A stretch of 64,000 nt of DNA, taken from assembly GCF_040760075.1 (NCBI RefSeq), contig NZ_CP142884.1:5146001-5210000 (forward strand), in the 5' to 3' direction. The notes under the pieces are model-generated. The model worked only from the letters and a program-made list of their open reading frames with translations, made no database searches and had not been told where the DNA came from. The stretch's first letter is position 1; every line of letters starts with the position of its first letter. This DNA is from Sphingobacterium sp. R2. GTDB lineage: Bacteria > Bacteroidota > Bacteroidia > Sphingobacteriales > Sphingobacteriaceae. Position numbers and translations under genes: made by a program. Below are positions 36,580 through 45,700 of this stretch, in pieces.

Positions 36580-38604
36580 TTAAATGCGCGTGGGAAAGAT
36601 GTATTTCTCTCCATTACGCCAGCGAATTTCCACTTTCTTATCCGTTGCTTCCAATTGCGGAAAAAGCTCTTCATTCGTCCATTTTTCTCCCGATTTCTTC
36701 CACAACTGCAAGGTGACATACCATTTTCCTGGCGACTTTTCTCCACCTACAAAACAATTCAATACAGCACTCTCTTGCGCTACAGGATGAAGTCCTCGGC
36801 AACTTAAGTTTTCCATTCCCTCCCAACCCATGAGCCTTACCATAGCCAATTGGTATTGCCCATTATCTAAAATCATCGCCTCATTGCCGTTATACTCAAT
36901 TTTTTCTGAAAGGATAGGATAATCCTTCCATTTTGGGAGGGCATAATGCCCCAGCCGTAAGGCCAAAGGCTTATCGGAAAGTAATTGATCACATCTCAAA
37001 ATTCCATTTGCTATTGTCCGTTCCGCCAAAAATAGATGGATACTCGTGTCTGAGGCCAAGGTCGCCCTACGGCGATAAACTCCTGCCTCGTACCCACCAA
37101 ATTGATACATACGAAGTGATTCCCACTTGCCCGGTTGGGTCTGAAAGGTATAATTCATTGCAATTTCCCCGTTCTTGCCATCGGCCTGCCAAGGAAAAGC
37201 ACTATTATAAGAAAGCTTATTGTAATTTTCCGTCCCTTGATAATAGCCAATGTCCCTACTGGTGTTCCAAGATCGGATTTCGGAGGCACCGATGCTATCA
37301 TAATCAGTGATCAACATTTGGGCTCCCTCCACATAGGTATTCAACACCTTCGCATCTGGAATCTGACGATCCCAGGCACCCTGATTTTCTGAAGCTGTCC
37401 AAAAACTGCTATTTTCCGGAACCAATAGACCTAAAAAGAATTTCCCCAGCCAATACGCACTTCCCCGGCAACTATACTCCTGTACCGCAGGATCAAAAGC
37501 GCCATAAAAGCCCAGGTTGGGAATACCGTCCGAAAGAAAATCCGGATGCGCTAAAAATTGCAACAAAGTACCCGAAGCAATTCTCCGCATCCAACCATAA
37601 TTGATGGAAGGGTCATCCAGTAACCCCAATAATGGAAAGGGTACTGCGGCCCCCATACGATATGAAATGCTACGGCCCCACATAATCATTTCACCATTAC
37701 GGCTAAATAAATAGGGATAACTTTTCACCACATCACGCAAATTCGATTTGAATTTTGCAGCAAGTTCAGGGTACATTGTCGCACCATAGTTAGCAGCCCA
37801 AAGCGATCCATACAGCTGAAAAGCCCACATACTGTAGTAATCGTAGTAAGGACTATCATTATACCAGCCATCGCCCCTATAATCTTGAAGACATTTTTCC
37901 AATAAATCCTTCAGGTACTCCTCCCGAACAGGATAACCTCTACTTTTAAAAAAGCTTAGAATCATAATATTGAAAAATCGCCAATTCATCTGTATCGTTG
38001 GTCCATTACCGTAACTCAGCATCGTTTGTGCGAGTTCATCTTTAGTATGTTGTGGCAACGGATCCCAAAGCACTTCAGGCGCTGCCATTAGCGCCACAGC
38101 CAAACCTCCAAATTCGACCAGCTTTTGACTCGGTCCGCCTTTTTCTGGAAGTGGGGCAATATAGCTTTCGGAGCCCTTATGCAATAGCAGTTCCAGTTGA
38201 TGCCTATAATAATCTGCTACGCGAATACCTCGGATCTCGTAGTCGGCATTTTTCTTTAAAAGCGGCACAGCGATGAAAAGCGTACGGCAAAGACCCTCTA
38301 ATCGTTCTGTTTCATTGTGCACCCCATCTCTAGGGTAGCTACGTCCAGGCTGCTTGGGAAACAACATGGGACTATTTAATTCGCTAACGACAGAAAATGC
38401 CCCTTCCAACAGATAGGATGCAGCATCCATCCAATGCTGGCGTGTCAGTCCAGTGTAAGGACTTTTTTTAAAATCTGGATTTTTCAGTTCGAAAACTGAA
38501 CTATTCTGGCTCAGAGCGGTTGTTGCGAATCCAATAAAAACGCAGCTCAACACCAGCAGTCTAAGTAGGCTCTGTTTTATTTTCATGTTGCTTAATTTGA
38601 TCAT
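36580..38604 (-). CDS. DUF2264 family protein (long form), secreted, PUL member
   Basis: A 674-residue protein in the PF10022 (DUF2264) family. Signal peptide, about residues 1-33. The ATG at 38604 overlaps the stop of the preceding gene as ATGA, which supports it; alternative starts are 38628 and 38586. The (alpha/alpha) barrel-like part includes NETERLEGLCRTLFIAVPL, YNDSPYYDYYSMWAFQLYGSLWA and WGRSISYRMG. A beta-rich C-terminal part runs from about 470. I recall that some DUF2264 proteins are beta-glucuronidases of CAZy family GH154; this is recalled and not checked. It is last of four genes of the enzyme operon and followed by a terminator. Confidence 0.85.
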   Translation of the reverse strand: MIKLSNMKIKQSLLRLLVLSCVFIGFATTALSQNSSVFELKNPDFKKSPYTGLTRQHWMDAASYLLEGAFSVVSELNSPMLFPKQPGRSYPRDGVHNETERLEGLCRTLFIAVPLLKKNADYEIRGIRVADYYRHQLELLLHKGSESYIAPLPEKGGPSQKLVEFGGLAVALMAAPEVLWDPLPQHTKDELAQTMLSYGNGPTIQMNWRFFNIMILSFFKSRGYPVREEYLKDLLEKCLQDYRGDGWYNDSPYYDYYSMWAFQLYGSLWAANYGATMYPELAAKFKSNLRDVVKSYPYLFSRNGEMIMWGRSISYRMGAAVPFPLLGLLDDPSINYGWMRRIASGTLLQFLAHPDFLSDGIPNLGFYGAFDPAVQEYSCRGSAYWLGKFFLGLLVPENSSFWTASENQGAWDRQIPDAKVLNTYVEGAQMLITDYDSIGASEIRSWNTSRDIGYYQGTENYNKLSYNSAFPWQADGKNGEIAMNYTFQTQPGKWESLRMYQFGGYEAGVYRRRATLASDTSIHLFLAERTIANGILRCDQLLSDKPLALRLGHYALPKWKDYPILSEKIEYNGNEAMILDNGQYQLAMVRLMGWEGMENLSCRGLHPVAQESAVLNCFVGGEKSPGKWYVTLQLWKKSGEKWTNEELFPQLEATDKKVEIRWRNGEKYIFPTRI

Positions 38605-39938
38605 TTTGTTCTCGCTTTGTCGCGCCATTCCAGCACTTTTACTGCAGTTGGCTCCGTTTCTGCTAATCCCTCCCCATCTTTCTGTACCGTAGCTTGTACG
38701 AATAGCGCAATTTTACGTTTCTTTCGCCACAACTCGGTATCGTAAGTTGGTTCCCATGCTCCTACAGATTCTTGACACAGATCAGTAATCTTGTGGGATT
38801 CTTGCAGCATACCCTGTAACGTCAAAATCGAAGGCCGGCTACCCCTTTCCTGGTCGCGAAAGATCAATGTTAATGCAATCTTCTTATCCTTACCCCGAAC
38901 CAATAGCTGTGGTCTTGCAATAGGAATCTCCTTTGTACCACCACCACTTAAGCTAAATGGGGTTTTTCTAAAATCAAAAGATCGCACCTTCCATTGACCA
39001 TCCTGTAAATAAATAACTTTATATTGCGGAATGTCTGATGCTGGAGCACGCCAGTACGTTGCAATGAAAGGATTCCCGCTATCGTCAGCAGCGATAGAGG
39101 TCTGATTGATTAATTCGTGCCGTTCCGGAATCCGGGCGGCATACTCTGCTGTAGATGCTTTCATGGGCAGGTCATATCTTATTCCGTCGCTTCGCTCCCA
39201 TGTTAATCCACCATCCTTTGAACAAGCATAAGCCATATCATGATTGCTCGCTACATTTGGACTTTCACGCCAAACCCAAGAGAGGTGTATCGTCCCGTGT
39301 TTATCGACATAACTTTGCCAATAGGCATTTCTTTTTCCCTCTCCATCAATTAAATTGCTATGGATACGTTTCCATTGCTGCTGTTTACTATCGTAACTAT
39401 TCACCACAAGATTGCCATTCCCGGATCCACCATCCCGATATAGAAATAACAGCTGACCATCGGGCATTTTTAAGAATTCAGGATAAGTCACCCGTGTTTC
39501 ATTTTGACCTACCATAATCCGCTCTTCACCAAGCACAAGACTATTCGGATGGATAGACCGCGCATAGCGCAATCGACTATTGTGCTGATCCCAGCACACA
39601 TGGAGATACCCTTCCTGGTCCACCATGATGCTGATCACATTATGTGCATCTTTGGCATTGCCGGTATAACCTGTGCGACGCAGCTGCCAAAGTTTACCGG
39701 AAAGTAGGCGTCGCCCTAAAACGACATATCCCTGCCCATCGTAATAGGCTATATATTGATATTTGCCGTTGCTGGTTAGGGAATTTTTTCGAAATACAGC
39801 GGTGTTGACCGTATTCTTAGCCCATCCGTTTCCGGCTATTGTTTCCTTAATTTCTTGTCCTTGCGCGGCACAAAGAATCAAGAGGAATGCAGCGCACAGC
39901 ATTCCAATTCTACCTATTTGACTACGATATCTTTTCAT
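38601..39938 (-). CDS. BNR_4 beta-propeller protein, candidate polysaccharide lyase or exo-rhamnosidase
   Basis: This 445-residue secreted protein has a signal peptide (about 1-27, ending AQG). Repeats of the form DDSGNPFIATYW, DQEGYLHVCWDQHNSRLRYARS, KHGTIHLSWVWRESP and ACSKDGGLTWERSDG are BNR/propeller blades of the BNR_4 family (about 7 blades). This fold is shared by lyase families acting on ulvan (PL24/PL25) and by enzymes cleaving rhamnose-glucuronate ends (PL27, GH145), from recollection. Histidines in DAHNV and WDQHNS are candidate active-site residues, and an arginine follows. It is between two DUF2264 genes in an operon with a GH105 gene, which removes the unsaturated uronates that a lyase makes. 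Its exact activity is inference. Confidence 0.7.
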   Translation of the reverse strand: MKRYRSQIGRIGMLCAAFLLILCAAQGQEIKETIAGNGWAKNTVNTAVFRKNSLTSNGKYQYIAYYDGQGYVVLGRRLLSGKLWQLRRTGYTGNAKDAHNVISIMVDQEGYLHVCWDQHNSRLRYARSIHPNSLVLGEERIMVGQNETRVTYPEFLKMPDGQLLFLYRDGGSGNGNLVVNSYDSKQQQWKRIHSNLIDGEGKRNAYWQSYVDKHGTIHLSWVWRESPNVASNHDMAYACSKDGGLTWERSDGIRYDLPMKASTAEYAARIPERHELINQTSIAADDSGNPFIATYWRAPASDIPQYKVIYLQDGQWKVRSFDFRKTPFSLSGGGTKEIPIARPQLLVRGKDKKIALTLIFRDQERGSRPSILTLQGMLQESHKITDLCQESVGAWEPTYDTELWRKKRKIALFVQATVQKDGEGLAETEPTAVKVLEWRDKARTK

Positions 39939-39984
39939 TCATTCTGTTATTTGAGCCTGAAATATTGGTTTCAGAGCCACTATC

Positions 39985-41232
39985 TTATTGAATAGTTTTA
40001 CTATAGTCCTTACTCCAATCCTGTCCCGACCAAATCCGCTTGGCACTCCAGTCTTCCACTTCACTTGTCCAGAAAGGATCATCATCAGGCAAGCCTAAAG
40101 GCAAGAAAATAACCGAACAGAGATAAGGGCTACCCTGGTTATTATACGAATCTGCCAGGCCAGGCTGGCTACCATACAAGCCCAATGTCAACCAGCCATT
40201 TTGGTAGGTACTTGGATTTTCGGTGGTCTTTTTTAACACAGCAGACAGTGCACCCCGGACCTGCCCGTTGGTCAGTTCTTGAGGAAGTCGCTTTTTGAAC
40301 GCCATGTCGGCTAAGTGGTGAAAGGCGGCAGCACGATAAATTACAGATCTTCCCGTTGGCGGAAAACTACCATCTGCATTAATTAACCGCTCTTGGATGA
40401 TGGCATATCGCTCATTACGAAGGCTGATTTTAGCAAACATGCTATCGTAATGTTTGGTCTTCAATTGAATCATGTCCATGATGCCAGCCAAAAAAGGATG
40501 AATGACATAACTATTGTAGTAATCAAAAGCATAATGCGGACCATCCATATACATACCATCGCCGACATACCATTGCTCTAACTGCTGCAGGGCATAGTCT
40601 ACCCGCATTACATCCCAATCGGTAGCGTATTTAGCTAAAAAAGCTTCGTTCATCGCCGAAAATAGCAGCCAATTGGAATAGGCAGGCCGAAATTGACGCG
40701 TTATCTTGATCGATGCAATCAAATTTTTTCTGGTTCGTTCATCAAGGTGATCCCACAGCCACGGACTCCGGATAAAACCTAAAGCAATGAAAGATGCATC
40801 GACAAGCTGTTGTCCGCCCAGATCAAAACGCATGAAATCCCGCGCATTGCTATCTAACGCATTTTTTAGTCCCTGAACAGTCCACGCTCTGTATTGATCG
40901 CGAAGCTTTCTTTCTGCTTTGGACCCTCCATCCAATGCAAGCCACGGACCAATACCCGACAATACCCTTCCCAATACCTCAACGTACTGCACTTTAATCC
41001 GATGCGCTTTGTTATCCACCTGCGTGGATGTCATCTGAGGCATTTTTAATCGAAGACTATCCTGTGCTAAACTCCTCAATACGGGCCGTAGCATACGGTC
41101 CATTTCCTGGAGCCAGAACGTTCTACTTGCCTCATCAGGCACAGTAGATGTCTTTTTTACAGTTTGTCCCTGAACAGATTGACCTGCCCACAGTAAAAGG
41201 AAGAAAAATACAACCCGATTTATCATTGTCAT
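39985..41232 (-). CDS. DUF2264 family protein (short form), secreted, PUL member
   Basis: This 415-residue protein has a signal peptide (about 1-23, ending SVQG). It has the DUF2264 features WLALDGGSKAERKLRDQYRAW, FDLGGQQLVDASFIALGF, AMNEAFLAKY and GDGMYMDGPHYAFDYYNSYVI, giving a helical barrel without the beta-rich C-terminal part found in the longer paralogue at 36580. It is 8 bases after the GH105 gene and 46 bases before the BNR_4 gene, so all are probably one transcript. In the same locus two different DUF2264 enzymes suggests two related linkages or one exo/one endo step. Confidence 0.85.
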   Translation of the reverse strand: MTMINRVVFFFLLLWAGQSVQGQTVKKTSTVPDEASRTFWLQEMDRMLRPVLRSLAQDSLRLKMPQMTSTQVDNKAHRIKVQYVEVLGRVLSGIGPWLALDGGSKAERKLRDQYRAWTVQGLKNALDSNARDFMRFDLGGQQLVDASFIALGFIRSPWLWDHLDERTRKNLIASIKITRQFRPAYSNWLLFSAMNEAFLAKYATDWDVMRVDYALQQLEQWYVGDGMYMDGPHYAFDYYNSYVIHPFLAGIMDMIQLKTKHYDSMFAKISLRNERYAIIQERLINADGSFPPTGRSVIYRAAAFHHLADMAFKKRLPQELTNGQVRGALSAVLKKTTENPSTYQNGWLTLGLYGSQPGLADSYNNQGSPYLCSVIFLPLGLPDDDPFWTSEVEDWSAKRIWSGQDWSKDYSKTIQ

Positions 41233-41239
41233 ACGGCAC

Positions 41240-42355
41240 TTATTTTTTATTCAAAAAACGGTACATCTCTGTTCCGGCCAGTAAAAATGCACCTACACCA
41301 AATGGAGCCGTAGAATGAGCATCCACAACCTGTCCGGGAATAGCTTTCTCACCGATAGGCTGTACATATCCAACTCTTCCGTCAGCTTGCAATGAAATTT
41401 CACTGAGGTAGCTCCATCCCTTAAGTGCCGCTTTCGAAAACTCCGGATCAATAAGTATCCCTTGGTTGAGTCCCCAAAGTAAACCATAGGTAAAAAAAGC
41501 TGTACCGCTTGTCTCCCGCCCGGGAGCATGATCAGGATCCAGCATACTTCGCGTCCAAAACCCTTCCTCCTGCTGGCAGCTCACGATTGCATGTGCCATT
41601 TTTTTGAACCTTTCCTGGTAATAGTGATAATGTTTATCCTCCTTGGGTAAATCTTGAAGAACCTTTGCCAAGGCTGCAAACACCCAACCATCACCTCGCG
41701 CCCAAAAATCCTTCTTACCGTGGAGGCTTTTGTGTTTGGGATAGACATATTTGGCATCGCGATAATATAAATGCTCATCCTGATCGAACATAATACTATC
41801 GGCGTAACGCAAATAGGTATACATTTTATCAAGATAAAGAGGATCTTGCGTCAATTTATACATCTTGGTCATCACCGGCATGACCATATACAAACCATCA
41901 GCCCACCACCAATAATCTGTATTGGGTGTATGAATCTGATAGTGCATAACTTCTCTAGCACGCGCTATCTTTTCAAGACTTGGCGACAAATTATAAAGAT
42001 CAATATAGGTTTGGAAACAAATCTGCCAGTCTCCAAAAAGAACATAATCATCCGTTTCACCATAACTATATTTCCACTGTTGTTTGTTGGTTGATTTCGC
42101 ACCTTTCCAATCATTGAATTTGGCCCAGTCCTCAGAATATTTCAGATCACTTTTTGAATTGGAAATCTTATAGAATTCCATATTACCAGTATGATAGGCC
42201 GCTTGGTCCCAAAATGCCCAAACTTGTGGCTTGTGATGAGATTGCCAATAATCGTTCGCACTTCTGAGTTGAGAAAGGACAACTTCTTTTTTTAGCTTCT
42301 GTCCAAAAGAAAAATGCCCTAAAAACAATAGGCATAAAATAAAATTGATACGCAT
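41240..42355 (-). CDS. Unsaturated uronyl hydrolase, GH88/GH105 family
   Basis: The ATG at 42355 gives a 371-residue protein with a good signal peptide (MRINFILCLLFLGHFSFGQ). An upstream ATG at 42406 would hide it. The (alpha/alpha)6 barrel motif with the likely catalytic Asp is WWWADGLYMVMP (Asp near residue 153). Further matches to GH105 are FWARGDGWVFAALAKVL and ETSGTAFFTYGLLWG. These enzymes hydrate and release delta-4,5-unsaturated uronic acids from lyase products. It is the first gene of the enzyme operon, divergent from the hybrid sensor. Confidence 0.92.
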   Translation of the reverse strand: MRINFILCLLFLGHFSFGQKLKKEVVLSQLRSANDYWQSHHKPQVWAFWDQAAYHTGNMEFYKISNSKSDLKYSEDWAKFNDWKGAKSTNKQQWKYSYGETDDYVLFGDWQICFQTYIDLYNLSPSLEKIARAREVMHYQIHTPNTDYWWWADGLYMVMPVMTKMYKLTQDPLYLDKMYTYLRYADSIMFDQDEHLYYRDAKYVYPKHKSLHGKKDFWARGDGWVFAALAKVLQDLPKEDKHYHYYQERFKKMAHAIVSCQQEEGFWTRSMLDPDHAPGRETSGTAFFTYGLLWGLNQGILIDPEFSKAALKGWSYLSEISLQADGRVGYVQPIGEKAIPGQVVDAHSTAPFGVGAFLLAGTEMYRFLNKK

Positions 42356-42731
42356 GTCTTGAGATTTATAAATTTGATCCCCAACCGGGACAAACAAAGC
42401 TACCACAAATCGATTTTGTCGATGTTTGAATAAAGACTAATCATGACCCAAAATGGGATCATTTTGCTTCTAGAGGGTCTAAAAATCGCGTAGAGTAGCT
42501 CAGATTCAATAAACGTACAATATACACTTATTTAAAAAACATTTGTATCTTTAATCCCTATAAACCTAAAAATTTTCAGTTGGATTCCCGCTATTCGCCC
42601 AGTGAAACAGCTACCTCGGAGTGAAAGAACACACTGACGCCCGTTTCGGTCAATGTAGCACAACAGCGATTGATGAATAAGAACGCTAACTAAACTGGAT
42701 GTTGAAAGAGGTGGATTAAAAGATTATTAAG
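42356..42731. promoter_or_regulatory. Divergent region between the PUL enzymes and the hybrid sensor
   Basis: 376 bases with both promoters. On the plus strand TATCTTTA (42546-42553) is a near match to TAnnTTTG, 178 bases before the sensor ATG, so the leader would be long. I found no small frame or repeat. Confidence 0.4.
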
Positions 42732-45700
42732 ATGAGCGCACGTATTCGGCAGATTATTGCATTTTTGCATCTATATCTATCCTTGACTACTGTTGTTTAT
42801 AGCCAACAGATGGGACTTGATCCCGTAACAAAAAATTATGAACTTCCCTCACTCACGATCAATCAGACGATACAGGATCGGGAAGGATACATCTGGTTTG
42901 CCTCCACACAGGGTTTAAGTCGATATGATGCTTATAATATCCTAAATTTTAAATTGAAGGATGCCGGCGGGAGAGCTAGCAGTCAACAAGCGATCCGTAC
43001 GCTGATAGAATTAGAAAACAAACTTATTTTAGGGGGAGAAAAGGGCGTTTACGTATTAAATAAGCGTAATTATAAAGTTGTCCCACTGAACGATCCACGA
43101 GTAGCCAACGTTCGCGTCAACACCCTCTTGGTTGACGGATCAAAACGGCTCTGGATCGGCACAGATGATGGTATCTATATCTACGATAGCACATTGAAGC
43201 CTTTAACAGATGCCCAAATGGCTTCTATTCTAACGAATAGCATGCGAGGCAAAACCGTCAATACGATCTTTCAGGATAGCCAGGCTCGGATTTGGCTGGG
43301 TGTCTGGGGAGATGGCTTATTTAGGTTAAGTCAGGGTAACAACAAATTACAGTCTTATCCTAGACTAGGCCATCGCAACAATCCGTTCAAACTCATGGAA
43401 GACGACCATGGACAACTATGGATATGTACTTGGGGAGATGGAATTTATTTATTCGATCCGATGCGTTCGACGAATCCCTACCGAGAAATTGAAATAAAAA
43501 ATAAGCGCCGACATGGCGGTAAAGAGGATCTCTTTTACAACATTCTTCAGGATCGAAGCCGCCGATATATTTGGGTGTTGTCTTTCTCGGGCATATCGAC
43601 ACTTCAATATCGAAATGGTCAATTACAAGAAATTGATCTTTCGGGCCACTTCAACAACACGACAAATATTTTTAACGATATCTACCAAGATAAACACGGC
43701 ACATTGTGGCTCGCTGTAGGTGGTAAGGGGGTGTCTATGTTTAGCTTTGACAAACCAATTGTCAAAAACTATAGTTTCAAAGAGATAAAGGCACTTTATA
43801 GTATTTCTCCAAATCTAAATATGCTCTATCGCGATCAAACCGGAACCTTTTGGTTCAATCTGGAACGTTTTGGATTTGGTAGCCTCTCTCCGAAAACAAA
43901 TCAACTCAATACCTACAGCAATTCCAATTTCAGGGATCTAATTTCGATCCGTGCTGTTACCTGTGCCACAGATTTTGGACAGGAACTATGGGTCGGCTCT
44001 GCCTATGAAGCTTCGATCAATGTTTTTCAGAAGAAGAGCAATACAATTCAATTCTTACGGAAGATCAATTTAGTTCAACAGATCAAGCATCAAGGGAAAC
44101 CTTCGTTTTTCTTTACCGATATGCAAAAACGACTCTGGATTGCAACGACGCAGGGTCTCCTCCTAAAAAAATCGGAATCGGAATCCATCACGATGATTGC
44201 TAAGATAAAGGATCAGCCTGTAGCGATTGCCCAAGGAAAGGAAAACCATATCTGGATCGCAACGAAAGAAAACGGAATCTATTGTATCGATAATCGCGAT
44301 TTACAGTCCATAATCAGACACCTAGGAAAGGAGACTCCAGGATTACGAACGGATCAGATTGAAACCATGGATGTTGATCGGGCCGGAAATCTGTGGATTG
44401 GCACCAAAGATAATCGATTACTCAATTATCAACTCGCGGACCAAAAAGTGTCAGAGATCGCCAACAGCACATTATTTGAGAAAAACCAGCTTCTTGATGT
44501 CGTCTGTCTCGATCGCTACACCTGGCTGTCTACAACACGAAATTTATACAAGATCAACCATGCAAACAAGCGTATAAGTGAATTTTCAGCAGCTGACAGC
44601 CTCCAAGTCAACATGTTCTCAAAACGGGCTTTTGCTGTAGACAGGAGCTCCAATACCATCTACTTTGGCGGGTACAATGGGATTGTTCAACTGGATGACC
44701 ACAGCATCTTACCGAATTTTAACGAAAAAGTGCTTATTTCGGATATAAAAATCAACAATAGATCCATTGTTTTGGAATCAGAAAAGGATCTGTTTAGCGA
44801 CGATATGGCTAGTTTAACACTGAATCCCCAAGACCAAAATATCGAAATATCTTTTTCTGCCCTACCTTTTAACCAAAATGGAAAAATACGGTATGCTTAT
44901 AAATTGGAGGGTGTAGATAAAGAATGGATCTACGCTCCGCGAGATCGTATTTTTGCCACATACAACAATTTAAGTAAAGGAAAGTATCGGTTTTTAGTCA
45001 AGTCGACCGATTTGTACAATAAGTGGAATACAGCTTCTACTCAAATTGAAATCATAAAAAAGCCTGCCTTCTATGAGAGCAATTTAGCGTATCTTCTATA
45101 CGCCTGTGCGTTTACCGGGATTGCCTTCTTTTTTATTAGTTATTCTGTCAAACGTTTTAAATTGAGTGGTGATTTAAAGATAGCGCAGATTGAAAAGGAA
45201 AAAACGAAAGAACTCGCGCAGTCCAAGCTCAGTTATTTCACCAATATTTCACACGACCTGCTGACGCCGCTCACCATTATCTCCTGTTTAGTTGATGATG
45301 TGCAGATGACTACAAAGAATAATTTGGAGCAATTCGATAAAATGCGTCTTAACCTCAGTCGCCTTAAACGGTTGCTCCAACAAATTTTAGATTTCCGAAG
45401 AATGGAAAATAACAGCATGAAGCTGCAAATCAGCGCGTCTAATTTCCCTTCTTTTGTCACCCAATTGGGTGACATGCATTTTGGCCCCATTGCCAAAAAG
45501 AAACAAATCGACTTTGAAGTTCAGCATGGAGATTGTCCTGAAATCCTTTTCTATGACGTTGACAAAATTGATAAAATTTTATTCAATCTATTATCCAATG
45601 CATTTAAATATACAGAGGAAGGTGGAAAGGTTACACTCTCGTATCATGTAGCGGAAAGCATGGGTTGCAACAGACTATTCATCTATGTTCGCGATAATGG

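Noticed and set aside
39155..39707. Open frames on the plus strand inside the BNR_4 gene.
   Set aside because: They are antisense to the propeller repeats and show no protein-family pattern.
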